From: Oscillospiraceae bacterium
Lineage (GTDB): Bacteria > Bacillota > Clostridia > Oscillospirales > Acutalibacteraceae
Reading direction: 5' to 3'
Length of the DNA: 9,238 nt
NCBI GenBank assembly: GCA_015066165.1
Contig: SVOX01000053.1
Location: 1 to 9,238 of the forward strand
The position numbers were made by a program, and so were the translations under genes. Of this stretch, positions 1 through 6,111 are shown piece by piece; position 1 is the first letter of the stretch, and each line of letters begins with the position of its first letter. The notes below the pieces were generated by a model. The model had not been told where the DNA came from, searched no databases, and worked only from the letters and a program-made list of their open reading frames with translations.

Positions 1-1
1 T

Positions 2-2086
2 ATGACTTCAATTTCAGATGCCGAAGTTGAGTACGAAGAACAAGCAGGTCATTTTTGGCATTTGCGCTATCCGTTTAAAGACGGTAGCGGATATCTTGAA
101 CTTGCTACAACCCGTCCTGAAACATTACTTGGTGATACTGCAGTTGCAGTTAACCCCAATGACGAAAGATATAAAGACATAATTGGCAAAACCTTGATTT
201 TGCCTTTGGTACACCGTGAAATTCCCGTTGTTGCCGATGATTACGTTGAAATTGAGTTTGGTACAGGTGTTGTTAAAATCACCCCTGCACACGACCCTAA
301 CGACTTTGAAGTTGGTCTTCGTCATAATCTTCCGGTAATAAACGTTATGACCGATGACGCCAAGATTACTGATGATTATCCAAAATATGCCGGTATGGAC
401 CGTTATGAAGCACGTAAAGCAATTGTTGCCGATTTGGAAGCCGAAGGTGCTTTGGTTCGTATTGAAGATTATACACATAACGTAGGTACTTGTTACCGTT
501 GCAGTTCCACTGTTGAGCCACGTGTTTCAAAACAATGGTTTGTTAAAATGAAACCGTTGGCAACACCCGCTATTGATGCGGTTAAAAACGGTGAAACAAA
601 GTTTGTGCCAAGCCGTTTTGAAAAGGTTTACTTCCACTGGCTTGAAAATATTCGTGATTGGTGTATTTCACGTCAACTTTGGTGGGGACACCGTATCCCT
701 GCTTGGTATTGCGCCGATTGCGGCGAAATTACCGTTTCTAAAACTGAAGTGAGCGAATGTAAACATTGCGGCAGCAAAAACGTAACTCAAGACCCTGATA
801 CTCTTGATACATGGTTCTCTTCGGCTTTGTGGCCGTTTTCAACTCTCGGTTGGCCCGAAGAAACTGAAGATTTTAAACATTACTATCCAACCAACACGTT
901 GGTTACAGGTTACGATATTATTCCGTTCTGGGTAATGAGAATGATGTTCTCAGGTTTAGAGCAAACAGGTGAGGTACCTTTCAATACAGTGCTTATTCAC
1001 GGTCTTGTTCGTGACAGTCAGGGTAGAAAGATGTCAAAATCTTTGGGCAACGGTGTTGACCCGCTTGAAGTAATTGACACCTACGGTGCCGATGCACTTC
1101 GTTTCTCTTTGGCTACAGGTAACAGTCCGGGTAACGATATGCGTTATATCCCCGAACGTGTTGAAGCCAGCCGTAACTTTGCAAATAAAATTTGGAATGC
1201 TGCAAGATTTATATTAATGAATCTTGAAAGCGATGAGGAAATTCCGCTTAATATTTCTGAGTTAGCGCTTGAAGATAAGTGGATACTTTCTAAATACAAC
1301 ACTTTGGTTAATGAAGTAACCGATAACCTTGATAAGTTTGAATTAGGCCTTGCCGTACAAAAACTTTATGACTTCATCTGGGATATTTTCTGTGACTGGT
1401 ATATTGAAATTTGCAAGTCACGTTTGAGCGGTGAAGATAAGAAAGCCAAAGATACTGCAAGAAGTGTGCTTGTATATGTATTTACAAACACTTTGAAACT
1501 TCTTCATCCGTTTATGCCCTTTATCACCGAAGAAGTATGGCAAAGTATGCCGCATTCGGGCGATAGCATAATGGTATCGCAGTGGCCTGAATATTTAACT
1601 GAACTTGAATTCAAGACCGAAGAAAACGACTTTGAAAAGATTATGGCGGTTATACGTGCAATTCGTAACAGAAGAGCCGAAATGAACGTTCCGCCTTCTA
1701 AAAAGGCAAAAGTTTGCATTGTTTCAAACGATAATAAAACTTTTGAAAGCGGCAGCGCATATATTTGCCGTTTGGGCTTTGCTTCGGCGGTTGAAACTGC
1801 CCAAAGTTTTGAGGCAGAGGGTTCGGTTCGAGTTATTACCGATAATGCTACGGTTTATATGCCAATGAAAGAACTTGTTGACGTAACTGCTGAAATTGAG
1901 CGACTTCGCAAAGACCTCAAAAAAGCCGAGGAAGACAAGATATTCTTTGAAAAGAAACTTTCTAACGAGGGCTTTTTGGCTAAAGCACCCGCAGCACTTG
2001 TTGAAAAACAAAAAGAGGGATTACAAAAAGCACTTGATAAAATAGCACTTATTTTAGATAGTATCAAAGACCTCGAAAATATGTAA
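2..2086 (+). CDS. valS: Valyl-tRNA synthetase, C-terminal 694 residues (5' partial)
   Basis: Class I aminoacyl-tRNA synthetase that charges tRNA-Val in the cytoplasm and hydrolyses mischarged Thr-tRNA. The first visible ATG is an internal codon: the protein opens inside the catalytic/editing part, and bacterial ValS is usually about 880 residues, so roughly 185 N-terminal residues with the HIGH motif lie outside the window. Visible parts (counted from the first Met): editing domain with TTRPETLLGDTA (36-47) and ITPAHDPND (93-101); catalytic core with DWCISRQLWWGHRIP (219-233); KMSKS loop GRKMSKSLGN (341-350); anticodon-binding helical domain from about 420; and a C-terminal tRNA-binding coiled coil (about 627-694). 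CxxC pairs at 164/167, 237/240 and 253/256 suggest bound zinc. The TAA stop is followed within 3 bases by a palindromic repeat and then by the likely terminator. Identification is very secure. Confidence 0.98.
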   Translation: MTSISDAEVEYEEQAGHFWHLRYPFKDGSGYLELATTRPETLLGDTAVAVNPNDERYKDIIGKTLILPLVHREIPVVADDYVEIEFGTGVVKITPAHDPNDFEVGLRHNLPVINVMTDDAKITDDYPKYAGMDRYEARKAIVADLEAEGALVRIEDYTHNVGTCYRCSSTVEPRVSKQWFVKMKPLATPAIDAVKNGETKFVPSRFEKVYFHWLENIRDWCISRQLWWGHRIPAWYCADCGEITVSKTEVSECKHCGSKNVTQDPDTLDTWFSSALWPFSTLGWPEETEDFKHYYPTNTLVTGYDIIPFWVMRMMFSGLEQTGEVPFNTVLIHGLVRDSQGRKMSKSLGNGVDPLEVIDTYGADALRFSLATGNSPGNDMRYIPERVEASRNFANKIWNAARFILMNLESDEEIPLNISELALEDKWILSKYNTLVNEVTDNLDKFELGLAVQKLYDFIWDIFCDWYIEICKSRLSGEDKKAKDTARSVLVYVFTNTLKLLHPFMPFITEEVWQSMPHSGDSIMVSQWPEYLTELEFKTEENDFEKIMAVIRAIRNRRAEMNVPPSKKAKVCIVSNDNKTFESGSAYICRLGFASAVETAQSFEAEGSVRVITDNATVYMPMKELVDVTAEIERLRKDLKKAEEDKIFFEKKLSNEGFLAKAPAALVEKQKEGLQKALDKIALILDSIKDLENM

Positions 2087-2195
2087 AAAGACTGGCGAGA
2101 ACCGAACTATTTACGGTTTCGCTTGTCACCTTTCACTGTTTTTCTTGCGTTCAATTTTGTAAGGCACTCGACTTACTGCAATTTTCACGCTGCGC

Positions 2196-2219
2196 CTCTC
2201 AGCAAAAGGCGCCTGAGAG
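2196..2219. repeat. Central hairpin of the palindromic repeat
   Basis: CTCTCAG (2196-2202) and CTGAGAG (2213-2219) form a perfect 7-bp stem with a 10-base loop that contains GGCGC. It sits at the apex of the longer palindrome, so a transcript or cruciform of the whole element would end in this stem-loop. Confidence 0.55.
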
Positions 2220-2230
2220 AAACTCCTTGA

Positions 2231-2336
2231 CCTAAAAATAAATAATTTTGAGGGTAGGCGAAGCCGAAGAACGCAGTAATACGCTGTATTACAAGTGATG
2301 AGGCAAGAAAAAACGAAAAAATTATTATTTATTAGG
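2231..2336. repeat. Nested inverted repeat inside the palindromic element
   Basis: The AT-rich stretch CCTAAAAATAAATAATTTT (2231-2249) is an approximate inverted copy of the stretch at 2317-2336 that ends TTATTTATTAGG. It encloses two smaller hairpins: GGC-GAA-GCC (2257-2265) and the perfect stem GTAATAC-GCT-GTATTAC (2276-2292). This pairing competes with the larger arm-to-arm pairing, so the element can be drawn in two alternative folds, or the right half could be a unit of its own. Confidence 0.45.
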
Positions 2337-2366
2337 CGTAAAGAGTTCGATTCTCGTCAGCCTAAC

Positions 2367-2400
2367 AAAAGGTGCGATAATACTCTATCGCACCTTTTTT
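2367..2400 (+). terminator. Intrinsic terminator, probably of valS
   Basis: AAAAGGTGCGATA (2367-2379) and TATCGCACCTTTT (2386-2398) form a perfect 13-bp stem with loop ATACTC, running into a T-tract to 2400. It is the first convincing terminator after valS but lies 280 bases past the stop codon because the palindromic repeat sits between them. The A-rich 5' side could let it work on the other strand too. Confidence 0.85.
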
Positions 2401-2464
2401 GGAAGTGAAACACATTATCAGTACCCCGTATGTTACAGGCACCGTTTTTTACGGTTTTGCTTCC
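2401..2464 (+). other. Stem-loop region upstream of folC, unassigned
   Basis: GGAAGTGAAAC (2401-2411) can pair with GTTTTGCTTCC (2454-2464) with two mismatches, enclosing about 42 bases. A small hairpin ACCGT-TTTTT-ACGGT (2441-2455) competes with the closing stem. It lies directly after the terminator and about 55 bases before folC. It could be a leader structure of a transcript starting in this gap or a remnant of repeat DNA. I do not recognise a known riboswitch consensus, including the tetrahydrofolate riboswitch. No convincing promoter is seen in 2465-2518. Confidence 0.3.
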
Positions 2465-2518
2465 AAGAGTATATTGTGCACTTAAACTTAAAAAATACTT
2501 GTAAAATTTTGGTGAAAA

Positions 2519-3730
2519 ATGAATTATAACGAAACATTAAACTATATTCATTCTTTGGAAAATTTTGGTTTAGAACCAACACTTGACAGAATAAAAAACG
2601 TTTTAAAAAAACTCGGAAATCCGCAAAATGATTTTCCCGCTGTTCATATAGCAGGTACCAACGGTAAAGGTTCGGTATCGGCCATGCTTCACAGCATTTT
2701 TAAAACTGCGGGTAAAAAAACGGGGCTTTTTATTTCACCTTTTATTATTGATTTTTGTGAAAGAATTCAGATAAACGGTGAATTTATTCCAAGCGATGCC
2801 CTTGTAAGATTATCCCAAAAAGTTATAGATACTAAAATTAAACTCACCCAGTTTGAGTTTATAACTGCGGTTGCTTTTCTTTGGTTTAGTGAGCAAAAAT
2901 GCGATATTGCAGTTATTGAAACAGGGCTTGGCGGTCGGCTTGACGCCACTAACAGTTTGACACGGGTTTTGGCGTGTGTTATTACTAAAATAGGTCTTGA
3001 CCATACCGCTGTTTTGGGTGACAGTATAGAACAAATCACAAAAGAAAAATGCGGAATTATAAAAGAGGCACCGGTTATTATAAGCGGTAATCAGCCAAAA
3101 GAAGCGTTGCAAATTTTAAAGCAATATGAACCTGTAATTCCAAATGAAAAAGGGCTTACGATATTAAAAAGTGATATTTTTGGCAACCGTTATTTATATG
3201 ACGGTTGCGAATTTGAAACTGCGCTTTCGGGTGAATATCAAATTGAAAATTCGCTTATTGCAATAGAAACTGCAAAAAAATTAAATATTCCGCTTGAAGT
3301 TATTAAAAACGGAATAAAAACAGCACAATTTCCTGCACGAATGGAAGTTATAAGCCAACAACCGCTTGTGGTGCTTGACGGTGCTCATAACCCCGACGGC
3401 GCTCAGGTTTTGTCAAGAATGATGGAAAATTATAAAGGAAAAATCACGGCAGTAATCGGTATGTGTAAGGATAAAAACTGTGAAGAAGTTTTGGCAAAAA
3501 CTTTACCTTATTGTAAAAGGGCGGTAGCGGTTGAAGTTAAAAATTTTCCACGTGCTTTAAAATCCGAAGATTTAAAAATTATGGCGCAAAAATATTGCCC
3601 TTGTGAAGCGTTTGACAGTTATGAAAATGCACTTGAAAGTATAAAAGGGCAAGACGTTATTTTTGTTTTTGGTTCGCTTTATTTAGCATCTGATATGAGG
3701 GAAAAATTAAAAAATTTTTTTAAAAGATAA
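2519..3730 (+). CDS. folC: Bifunctional folylpolyglutamate synthase / dihydrofolate synthase
   Basis: Mur-ligase-family enzyme that uses ATP to add glutamate to folates (and, in bifunctional forms, to dihydropteroate, giving dihydrofolate), so keeping folates in the cytoplasm. The 403-residue length is normal for the family. The ATP-binding loop AGTNGKGS is at 45-52, the family signature ETGLGGRLDATN at 134-145, ITKIGLDHTAVLG follows at about 155-167, and the C-terminal ligase domain opens with DGAHNPDG at 287-294. The start ATG has a GGTGA site only 3 bases upstream, a short spacing, but the N-terminus aligns naturally with the family start (tyrosine-rich helix, then TLDRIKNVLKKLG). It stands alone: a terminator lies upstream and a terminator-like hairpin downstream. 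valS-folC adjacency is also known from Bacillus. Whether dihydrofolate synthase activity is retained cannot be told from sequence alone. Confidence 0.96.
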   Translation: MNYNETLNYIHSLENFGLEPTLDRIKNVLKKLGNPQNDFPAVHIAGTNGKGSVSAMLHSIFKTAGKKTGLFISPFIIDFCERIQINGEFIPSDALVRLSQKVIDTKIKLTQFEFITAVAFLWFSEQKCDIAVIETGLGGRLDATNSLTRVLACVITKIGLDHTAVLGDSIEQITKEKCGIIKEAPVIISGNQPKEALQILKQYEPVIPNEKGLTILKSDIFGNRYLYDGCEFETALSGEYQIENSLIAIETAKKLNIPLEVIKNGIKTAQFPARMEVISQQPLVVLDGAHNPDGAQVLSRMMENYKGKITAVIGMCKDKNCEEVLAKTLPYCKRAVAVEVKNFPRALKSEDLKIMAQKYCPCEAFDSYENALESIKGQDVIFVFGSLYLASDMREKLKNFFKR

Positions 3731-3748
3731 ATTACGACAAAATTTTTA

Positions 3749-3791
3749 AGGACAAACCTTTATTATAGTATAAGGGTTTGTCCTATTTTTT
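3749..3791 (+). terminator. Terminator-like hairpin between folC and spoIIAA
   Basis: AGGACAAACC (3749-3758) pairs perfectly with GGTTTGTCCT (3775-3784), with two further A-T pairs inside, followed by ATTTTTT. It begins 18 bases after the folC stop and ends just before the GGAGG site of spoIIAA (3797-3801), so it should separate folC from the sporulation operon. Confidence 0.8.
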
Positions 3792-3808
3792 ATTTTGGAG
3801 GTTTAAAA

Positions 3809-4123
3809 ATGTCAGTAGAAATAAGTGTTACGGGCGAAGTTGTAACGGCATATCTTTCGGGTGAACTCGACCATCACACCGCAAAACAAATGCGTGAGGC
3901 AATTGATACTGCGGTAGAACTTAATATGCCTTCGCTCTTGGTTTTGGATTTTTCAAATATTTCGTTTATGGACAGTTCGGGTATAGGTCTTGTTATGGGG
4001 CGATACCGAAACTTGCAAAAAACGGGGGCTTCGCTTCATATAAACGCAACACCGCCTAATATTTATAAGGTTTTTAAATTGGCGGGTATTGAAAGATTAG
4101 CAAAAATGGAAGGTGGAAATTAA
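3809..4123 (+). CDS. spoIIAA: Anti-sigma F factor antagonist SpoIIAA (STAS domain)
   Basis: A 104-residue single STAS-domain protein. In the known pathway the unphosphorylated form binds the anti-sigma factor SpoIIAB in the forespore and frees sigma F; SpoIIAB phosphorylates it on a serine, and the phosphatase SpoIIE reverses this. Diagnostic sequence: LSGELDHHTA (16-25), nearly the same as I recall for Bacillus subtilis SpoIIAA, and FMDSSGIGLVMGRY (53-66), where the DSSG serine (Ser56 or 57) matches the phosphorylated Ser58. It is slightly shorter than the Bacillus protein (about 117), lacking part of the C-terminal tail. The start is set by GGAGG (3797-3801) 7 bases upstream. It is the first gene of the spoIIA operon; the stop codon is one base from the spoIIAB ATG. 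No clear sigma-H promoter could be picked out upstream. Confidence 0.97.
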   Translation: MSVEISVTGEVVTAYLSGELDHHTAKQMREAIDTAVELNMPSLLVLDFSNISFMDSSGIGLVMGRYRNLQKTGASLHINATPPNIYKVFKLAGIERLAKMEGGN

Positions 4124-4124
4124 A

Positions 4125-4565
4125 ATGATAAACAATAAATTTAATATGACAATTTTGTCGTGCTCGGCAAATGAAAGTTTTGCAAGAGCAACTGTTTCGG
4201 CGTTTGCTTCGCAACTTGACCCCACTATTGAAGAAATAAGCGATATTAAAACAGCCGTTTCCGAAGCGGTTACAAACGCAATTGTTCACGCTTACAATAA
4301 CGGGTTTGGTAAAATTTACATATCAGCAGAATTAATAGAACCCAACACCATTAAAATTAAAATTCGTGACAAGGGTAAGGGGATAGAAAATATTGAAAAG
4401 GCAATGGAACCGCTTTTTACCACTGTTGGCGGGGAACGGGCAGGGCTTGGCTTTGCGGTTATGATGTCTTTTATGGACTCTGTGAAAGTGCGTTCAAATT
4501 TGGGTAAAGGCACAAGTGTTACATTGCTTAAAAAAATTAGTCAACGGTTTAATATAAATGGTTGA
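4125..4565 (+). CDS. spoIIAB: Anti-sigma F factor / serine kinase SpoIIAB
   Basis: GHKL-fold ATPase that binds and holds sigma F in an inactive complex and phosphorylates SpoIIAA. From the ATG at 4125 the protein has 146 residues, the length of the Bacillus protein. Motifs: ESFARATV (17-24) with the arginine expected at the SpoIIAA/sigma F contact; N-box SEAVTNAIVHAY (46-57) with catalytic Glu47 and Mg-binding Asn51; G1 box RDKGKGI (81-87); PLFTT (96-100); G2 box ERAGLGF (104-110). A GTG at 4113 in the same frame would add four residues, but it overlaps AAGGTGG (4110-4116), which is the ribosome binding site 8 bases before ATG 4125, so the ATG is preferred. The reading frame begins 1 base after spoIIAA and overlaps sigF by 8 bases. 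Confidence 0.97.
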   Translation: MINNKFNMTILSCSANESFARATVSAFASQLDPTIEEISDIKTAVSEAVTNAIVHAYNNGFGKIYISAELIEPNTIKIKIRDKGKGIENIEKAMEPLFTTVGGERAGLGFAVMMSFMDSVKVRSNLGKGTSVTLLKKISQRFNING

Positions 4566-5223
4566 GACGTCACAAAACCGTGAAGAAATAATAAAAGAAA
4601 ATCTGTTACTGGTTCATTCAATTTGCCAAAGATTTAAAGGCAGGGGAATTGAGTATGACGATTTGTATCAAGCGGGTTGTATGGGACTTGTAAAAGCGGT
4701 TGACGCTTTTGACAGTGAAAAAGGTTTTGCATTTTCTACCTATGCGGTGCCTGTTATTATGGGTGAAGTGCGTCGGCTTTTTCGTGACGGGGGCGCAGTA
4801 AAGGTTTCAAGAAGTATAAAAGAACTGTATTTAAAAATTGTAAGACAAAAAGCACTGTTAGAGCAAAAAAACTGCCGTGAGCCAACCGTTTTGGAAATTG
4901 CCGAAAGTTTGGGCGTTTGTGCTGAAGAAGTAACACAAGCGCTTTGCGCCGGTCAAGCGCCGATATCCCTTACAGCCGACAACGACGGAGAAACGTGTGA
5001 AATTGATTTGCCTACAGTATCCTTTGAAGAAGATATATCAAACAAAATATTGTTAAACGAAGCGTTTAAGTATTTAGCCAATAGCGAAATTCAAATTTTA
5101 AAATACCGTTATTTCAACGGCTTTACACAAAGTAAAACTGCAAAATTGCTTAATATGTCGCAGGTGCAAGTTTCACGTACTGAGAAAAAGATTTTATTGA
5201 AACTAAAAAGTATTTTGAAGTAA
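4558..5223 (+). CDS. sigF: RNA polymerase sporulation sigma factor F
   Basis: Sigma-70-family factor that directs the first forespore-specific transcription. Its place directly after spoIIAA-spoIIAB separates it from the similar sigma G. Regions in order: 2.1-2.2 with EYDDLYQAGCMGLVKAVDAFD (about 32-52), 2.3-2.4 with FSTYAVPVIMGEVRRLFRD (59-77), the KVSRSIKEL segment (82-90), region 3 helix-turn-helix PTVLEIAESLGV (109-120), and region 4 with KYRYFNGFTQSKTAKLLNMSQVQVSR (182-207). At 221 residues it is about 30 shorter than Bacillus sigma F: the usual N-terminal helix before the first conserved segment is largely absent. A TAA stop in frame directly before the ATG (4555-4557) rules out a longer start. 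There is no good Shine-Dalgarno site; translation is probably coupled to spoIIAB, whose stop lies inside the ATGGTTGA overlap. Confidence 0.95.
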   Translation: MVETSQNREEIIKENLLLVHSICQRFKGRGIEYDDLYQAGCMGLVKAVDAFDSEKGFAFSTYAVPVIMGEVRRLFRDGGAVKVSRSIKELYLKIVRQKALLEQKNCREPTVLEIAESLGVCAEEVTQALCAGQAPISLTADNDGETCEIDLPTVSFEEDISNKILLNEAFKYLANSEIQILKYRYFNGFTQSKTAKLLNMSQVQVSRTEKKILLKLKSILK

Positions 5224-5227
5224 ATTC

Positions 5228-5256
5228 TTGATTATGGCCTTCAAAAAAGATATAAT
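5228..5256 (+). promoter_or_regulatory. Predicted sigma-A promoter for the DUF2752 gene
   Basis: TTGATT (5228-5233) and TATAAT (5251-5256) are separated by exactly 17 bases. Transcription would start near 5263, giving a leader of about 23 bases before the ATG at 5286. It begins 5 bases after the sigF stop, so this gene need not rely on sporulation transcription. Confidence 0.65.
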
Positions 5257-5275
5257 TATAAAAAAGTATCTTTTT
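5244..5275 (+). other. AT-rich hairpin downstream of sigF, possible weak terminator
   Basis: AAAAAGATA (5244-5252) pairs perfectly with TATCTTTTT (5267-5275). It is the only stem-loop after sigF, but the stem has a single G-C pair and it overlaps the -10 element of the next promoter, so a terminator role is doubtful. Confidence 0.25.
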
Positions 5276-5285
5276 GGAGTTTTTT

Positions 5286-5624
5286 ATGCGAAAGCCAAAT
5301 CAAATAAAACTTAAAATTTTAATAACACTTGCCGTAATGGCTTATGCGCTGATTATGTATTGGTTCAAAGTACCCTGTATGATATTTAATTTGACCGGTG
5401 TTAAATGTTTGACCTGCGGTATGACAAGAGCAGTGTTTTCGGCTTTGAGGTTAGATTTTTCAGCCGCTTTTTCTTACCACAGTATGTTTTGGTCTTTGCC
5501 GATTTTATATCTGTATTTCTTGTTCGACGGTAAACTTTTTACAAAAAAATTCTTAAATATACTGATAATTGTTATAATTGTCATAGGATTTGTAAATAAT
5601 TGGTTATTTTCCACAATTATTTAA
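5286..5624 (+). CDS. Small membrane protein, DUF2752 family
   Basis: A 112-residue hydrophobic protein with the DUF2752 signature: a cysteine after the first membrane helix (Cys31), then CLTCGMTRA (41-49), RLDFSAAFSYHS (55-66) and a run of aromatic/hydrophobic residues. Three membrane segments are likely at about 10-27, 68-81 and 89-108. The family's function is not established to my knowledge; the conserved CxxCGMTRA motif hints at a metal or redox role, but that is inference. The start at ATG 5286 is set by GGAG (5276-5279) 6 bases upstream; a TTG at 5274 in the same frame would swallow that site and is rejected. It has its own predicted promoter and is followed after 78 bases by a second promoter and two more small membrane-protein genes. 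Confidence 0.85.
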   Translation: MRKPNQIKLKILITLAVMAYALIMYWFKVPCMIFNLTGVKCLTCGMTRAVFSALRLDFSAAFSYHSMFWSLPILYLYFLFDGKLFTKKFLNILIIVIIVIGFVNNWLFSTII

Positions 5625-5632
5625 AATCGCAA

Positions 5633-5659
5633 GTCGAAATTCTTGACATTTTGTCGAAA
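5633..5659 (+). promoter_or_regulatory. GTCGAAA direct repeats flanking the -35 box, possible operator
   Basis: GTCGAAA occurs at 5633-5639 and again at 5653-5659, 20 bases apart (about two helix turns), one copy on each side of the TTGACA box. Such an arrangement could bind a regulator on one face of the DNA, but it may be chance in AT-rich DNA. Confidence 0.25.
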
Positions 5660-5671
5660 AGATAGTATAAT
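5643..5671 (+). promoter_or_regulatory. Consensus sigma-A promoter for the TM2/DUF4234 pair
   Basis: TTGACA (5643-5648) and TATAAT (5666-5671) are both perfect, with 17 bases between them. Transcription should start near 5678, about 25 bases before the ATG at 5703. With the full AAGGAG site downstream this predicts strong, constitutive-type expression unless an operator blocks it. Confidence 0.9.
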
Positions 5672-5702
5672 ATATCTATAAATTATTCAAGGAGATGATA
5701 CT

Positions 5703-6086
5703 ATGTTCTGTAAGAATTGCGGCGAAGCGATAAACGACAATCAGGCAATTTGTATTAAGTGCGGCGTCAAGGTTGGCGAAGGTAATGCTTTTTGTTCTAA
5801 TTGCGGAAATGCACTTGCTGAAAATGCAGATGTATGTATGAGTTGTGGCGTTGCTGTTAAAAAAGCAAGCGACTATCTCGCAGGTCAAGATAAAACAGTT
5901 ATGATACTTATTTGTCTTTTCCTTGGCGGACTTGGCATACATAACTTTATGATGGGCGAAACCAAAAAAGGTATTTTCAAAATCATAATGTCATTCTGTT
6001 GTGGTATTGGCGGCATTTTAGCCCTTATTGATTTAATTAAAATCGCAATGGGTAACTATGTTGTTGATCCTAATAAATTAGTTTAA
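5703..6086 (+). CDS. Double zinc-ribbon, TM2-domain membrane protein
   Basis: A 127-residue protein in two parts. The N-terminal half has two zinc ribbons built from four CxxC knuckles: Cys3/6 with Cys17/20, and Cys31/34 with Cys45/48 (FCKNCGEAI...ICIKCG, then FCSNCGNAL...VCMSCG). The C-terminal half is a TM2 domain: a first membrane helix from about 64 with LGGLGIHNFMMGETKKGIFKI (74-94), then a second (about 97-114) ending LIDLIKIAMG. TM2 proteins are widespread in bacteria but their role is poorly defined; the zinc ribbons presumably face the cytoplasm. The start is fixed by AAGGAG (5689-5694) 8 bases upstream. It shares a consensus promoter and, 25 bases on, an operon with the DUF4234 gene. 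No gene name can be assigned. Confidence 0.88.
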   Translation: MFCKNCGEAINDNQAICIKCGVKVGEGNAFCSNCGNALAENADVCMSCGVAVKKASDYLAGQDKTVMILICLFLGGLGIHNFMMGETKKGIFKIIMSFCCGIGGILALIDLIKIAMGNYVVDPNKLV

Positions 6087-6111
6087 AAATTTTTTTAAAG
6101 GAGAAAAAATT

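Larger units (their letters stand above)
2089..2363. repeat. Imperfect palindromic repeat, MITE-like, with about 26-bp terminal inverted repeats
   Basis: The ends are inverted copies: bases 2090-2115 pair with 2337-2362 with only a few mismatches (left end GACTGGCGAGAACCGAACT; right end AGTTCGATTCTCGTCAGCC). The symmetry continues inside: TTTTTCTTGC (2139-2148) pairs with GCAAGAAAAA (2303-2312), TTGTAA (2157-2162) with TTACAA (2289-2294), and TTACTGC (2173-2179) with GCAGTAA (2273-2279), at similar spacing in both arms. The segments in between have diverged. The centre (about 2196-2255) is unpaired with the arms and holds its own hairpin. No open reading frame of note is present. Size and layout suit a miniature inverted-repeat element or another dispersed palindromic repeat. 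No clear target-site duplication is seen, and multi-copy status cannot be tested in one window. Confidence 0.65.

Noticed and set aside
125..478. Minus-strand frame inside valS, and others at 1504-2067 and 2767-3112
   Set aside because: They lie opposite clear valS and folC coding sequence, lack ribosome sites and resemble no family.
2087..2370. tRNA or tmRNA gene ending near 2362, suggested by AGTTCGATTC and CAGCC
   Set aside because: No matching 5' acceptor half, D-arm or anticodon arm is seen; the right end instead pairs with an inverted copy at 2090-2115, so it is a repeat terminus.
2474..2501. TTGTGC / TACTTG as a folC promoter
   Set aside because: Both boxes are poor and the start would fall within about 12 bases of the ATG.
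2401..2518. Tetrahydrofolate riboswitch upstream of folC
   Set aside because: Stem-loops are present but the conserved bases of that class are not recognised, so only an unassigned structure is reported.
4113..4124. GTG at 4113 as the spoIIAB start
   Set aside because: It lies inside the AAGGTGG ribosome binding site; ATG 4125 has correct spacing and gives the 146 residues expected for SpoIIAB.
5274..5285. TTG at 5274 as the start of the DUF2752 protein
   Set aside because: It overlaps the GGAG site; ATG 5286 is correctly spaced from it.
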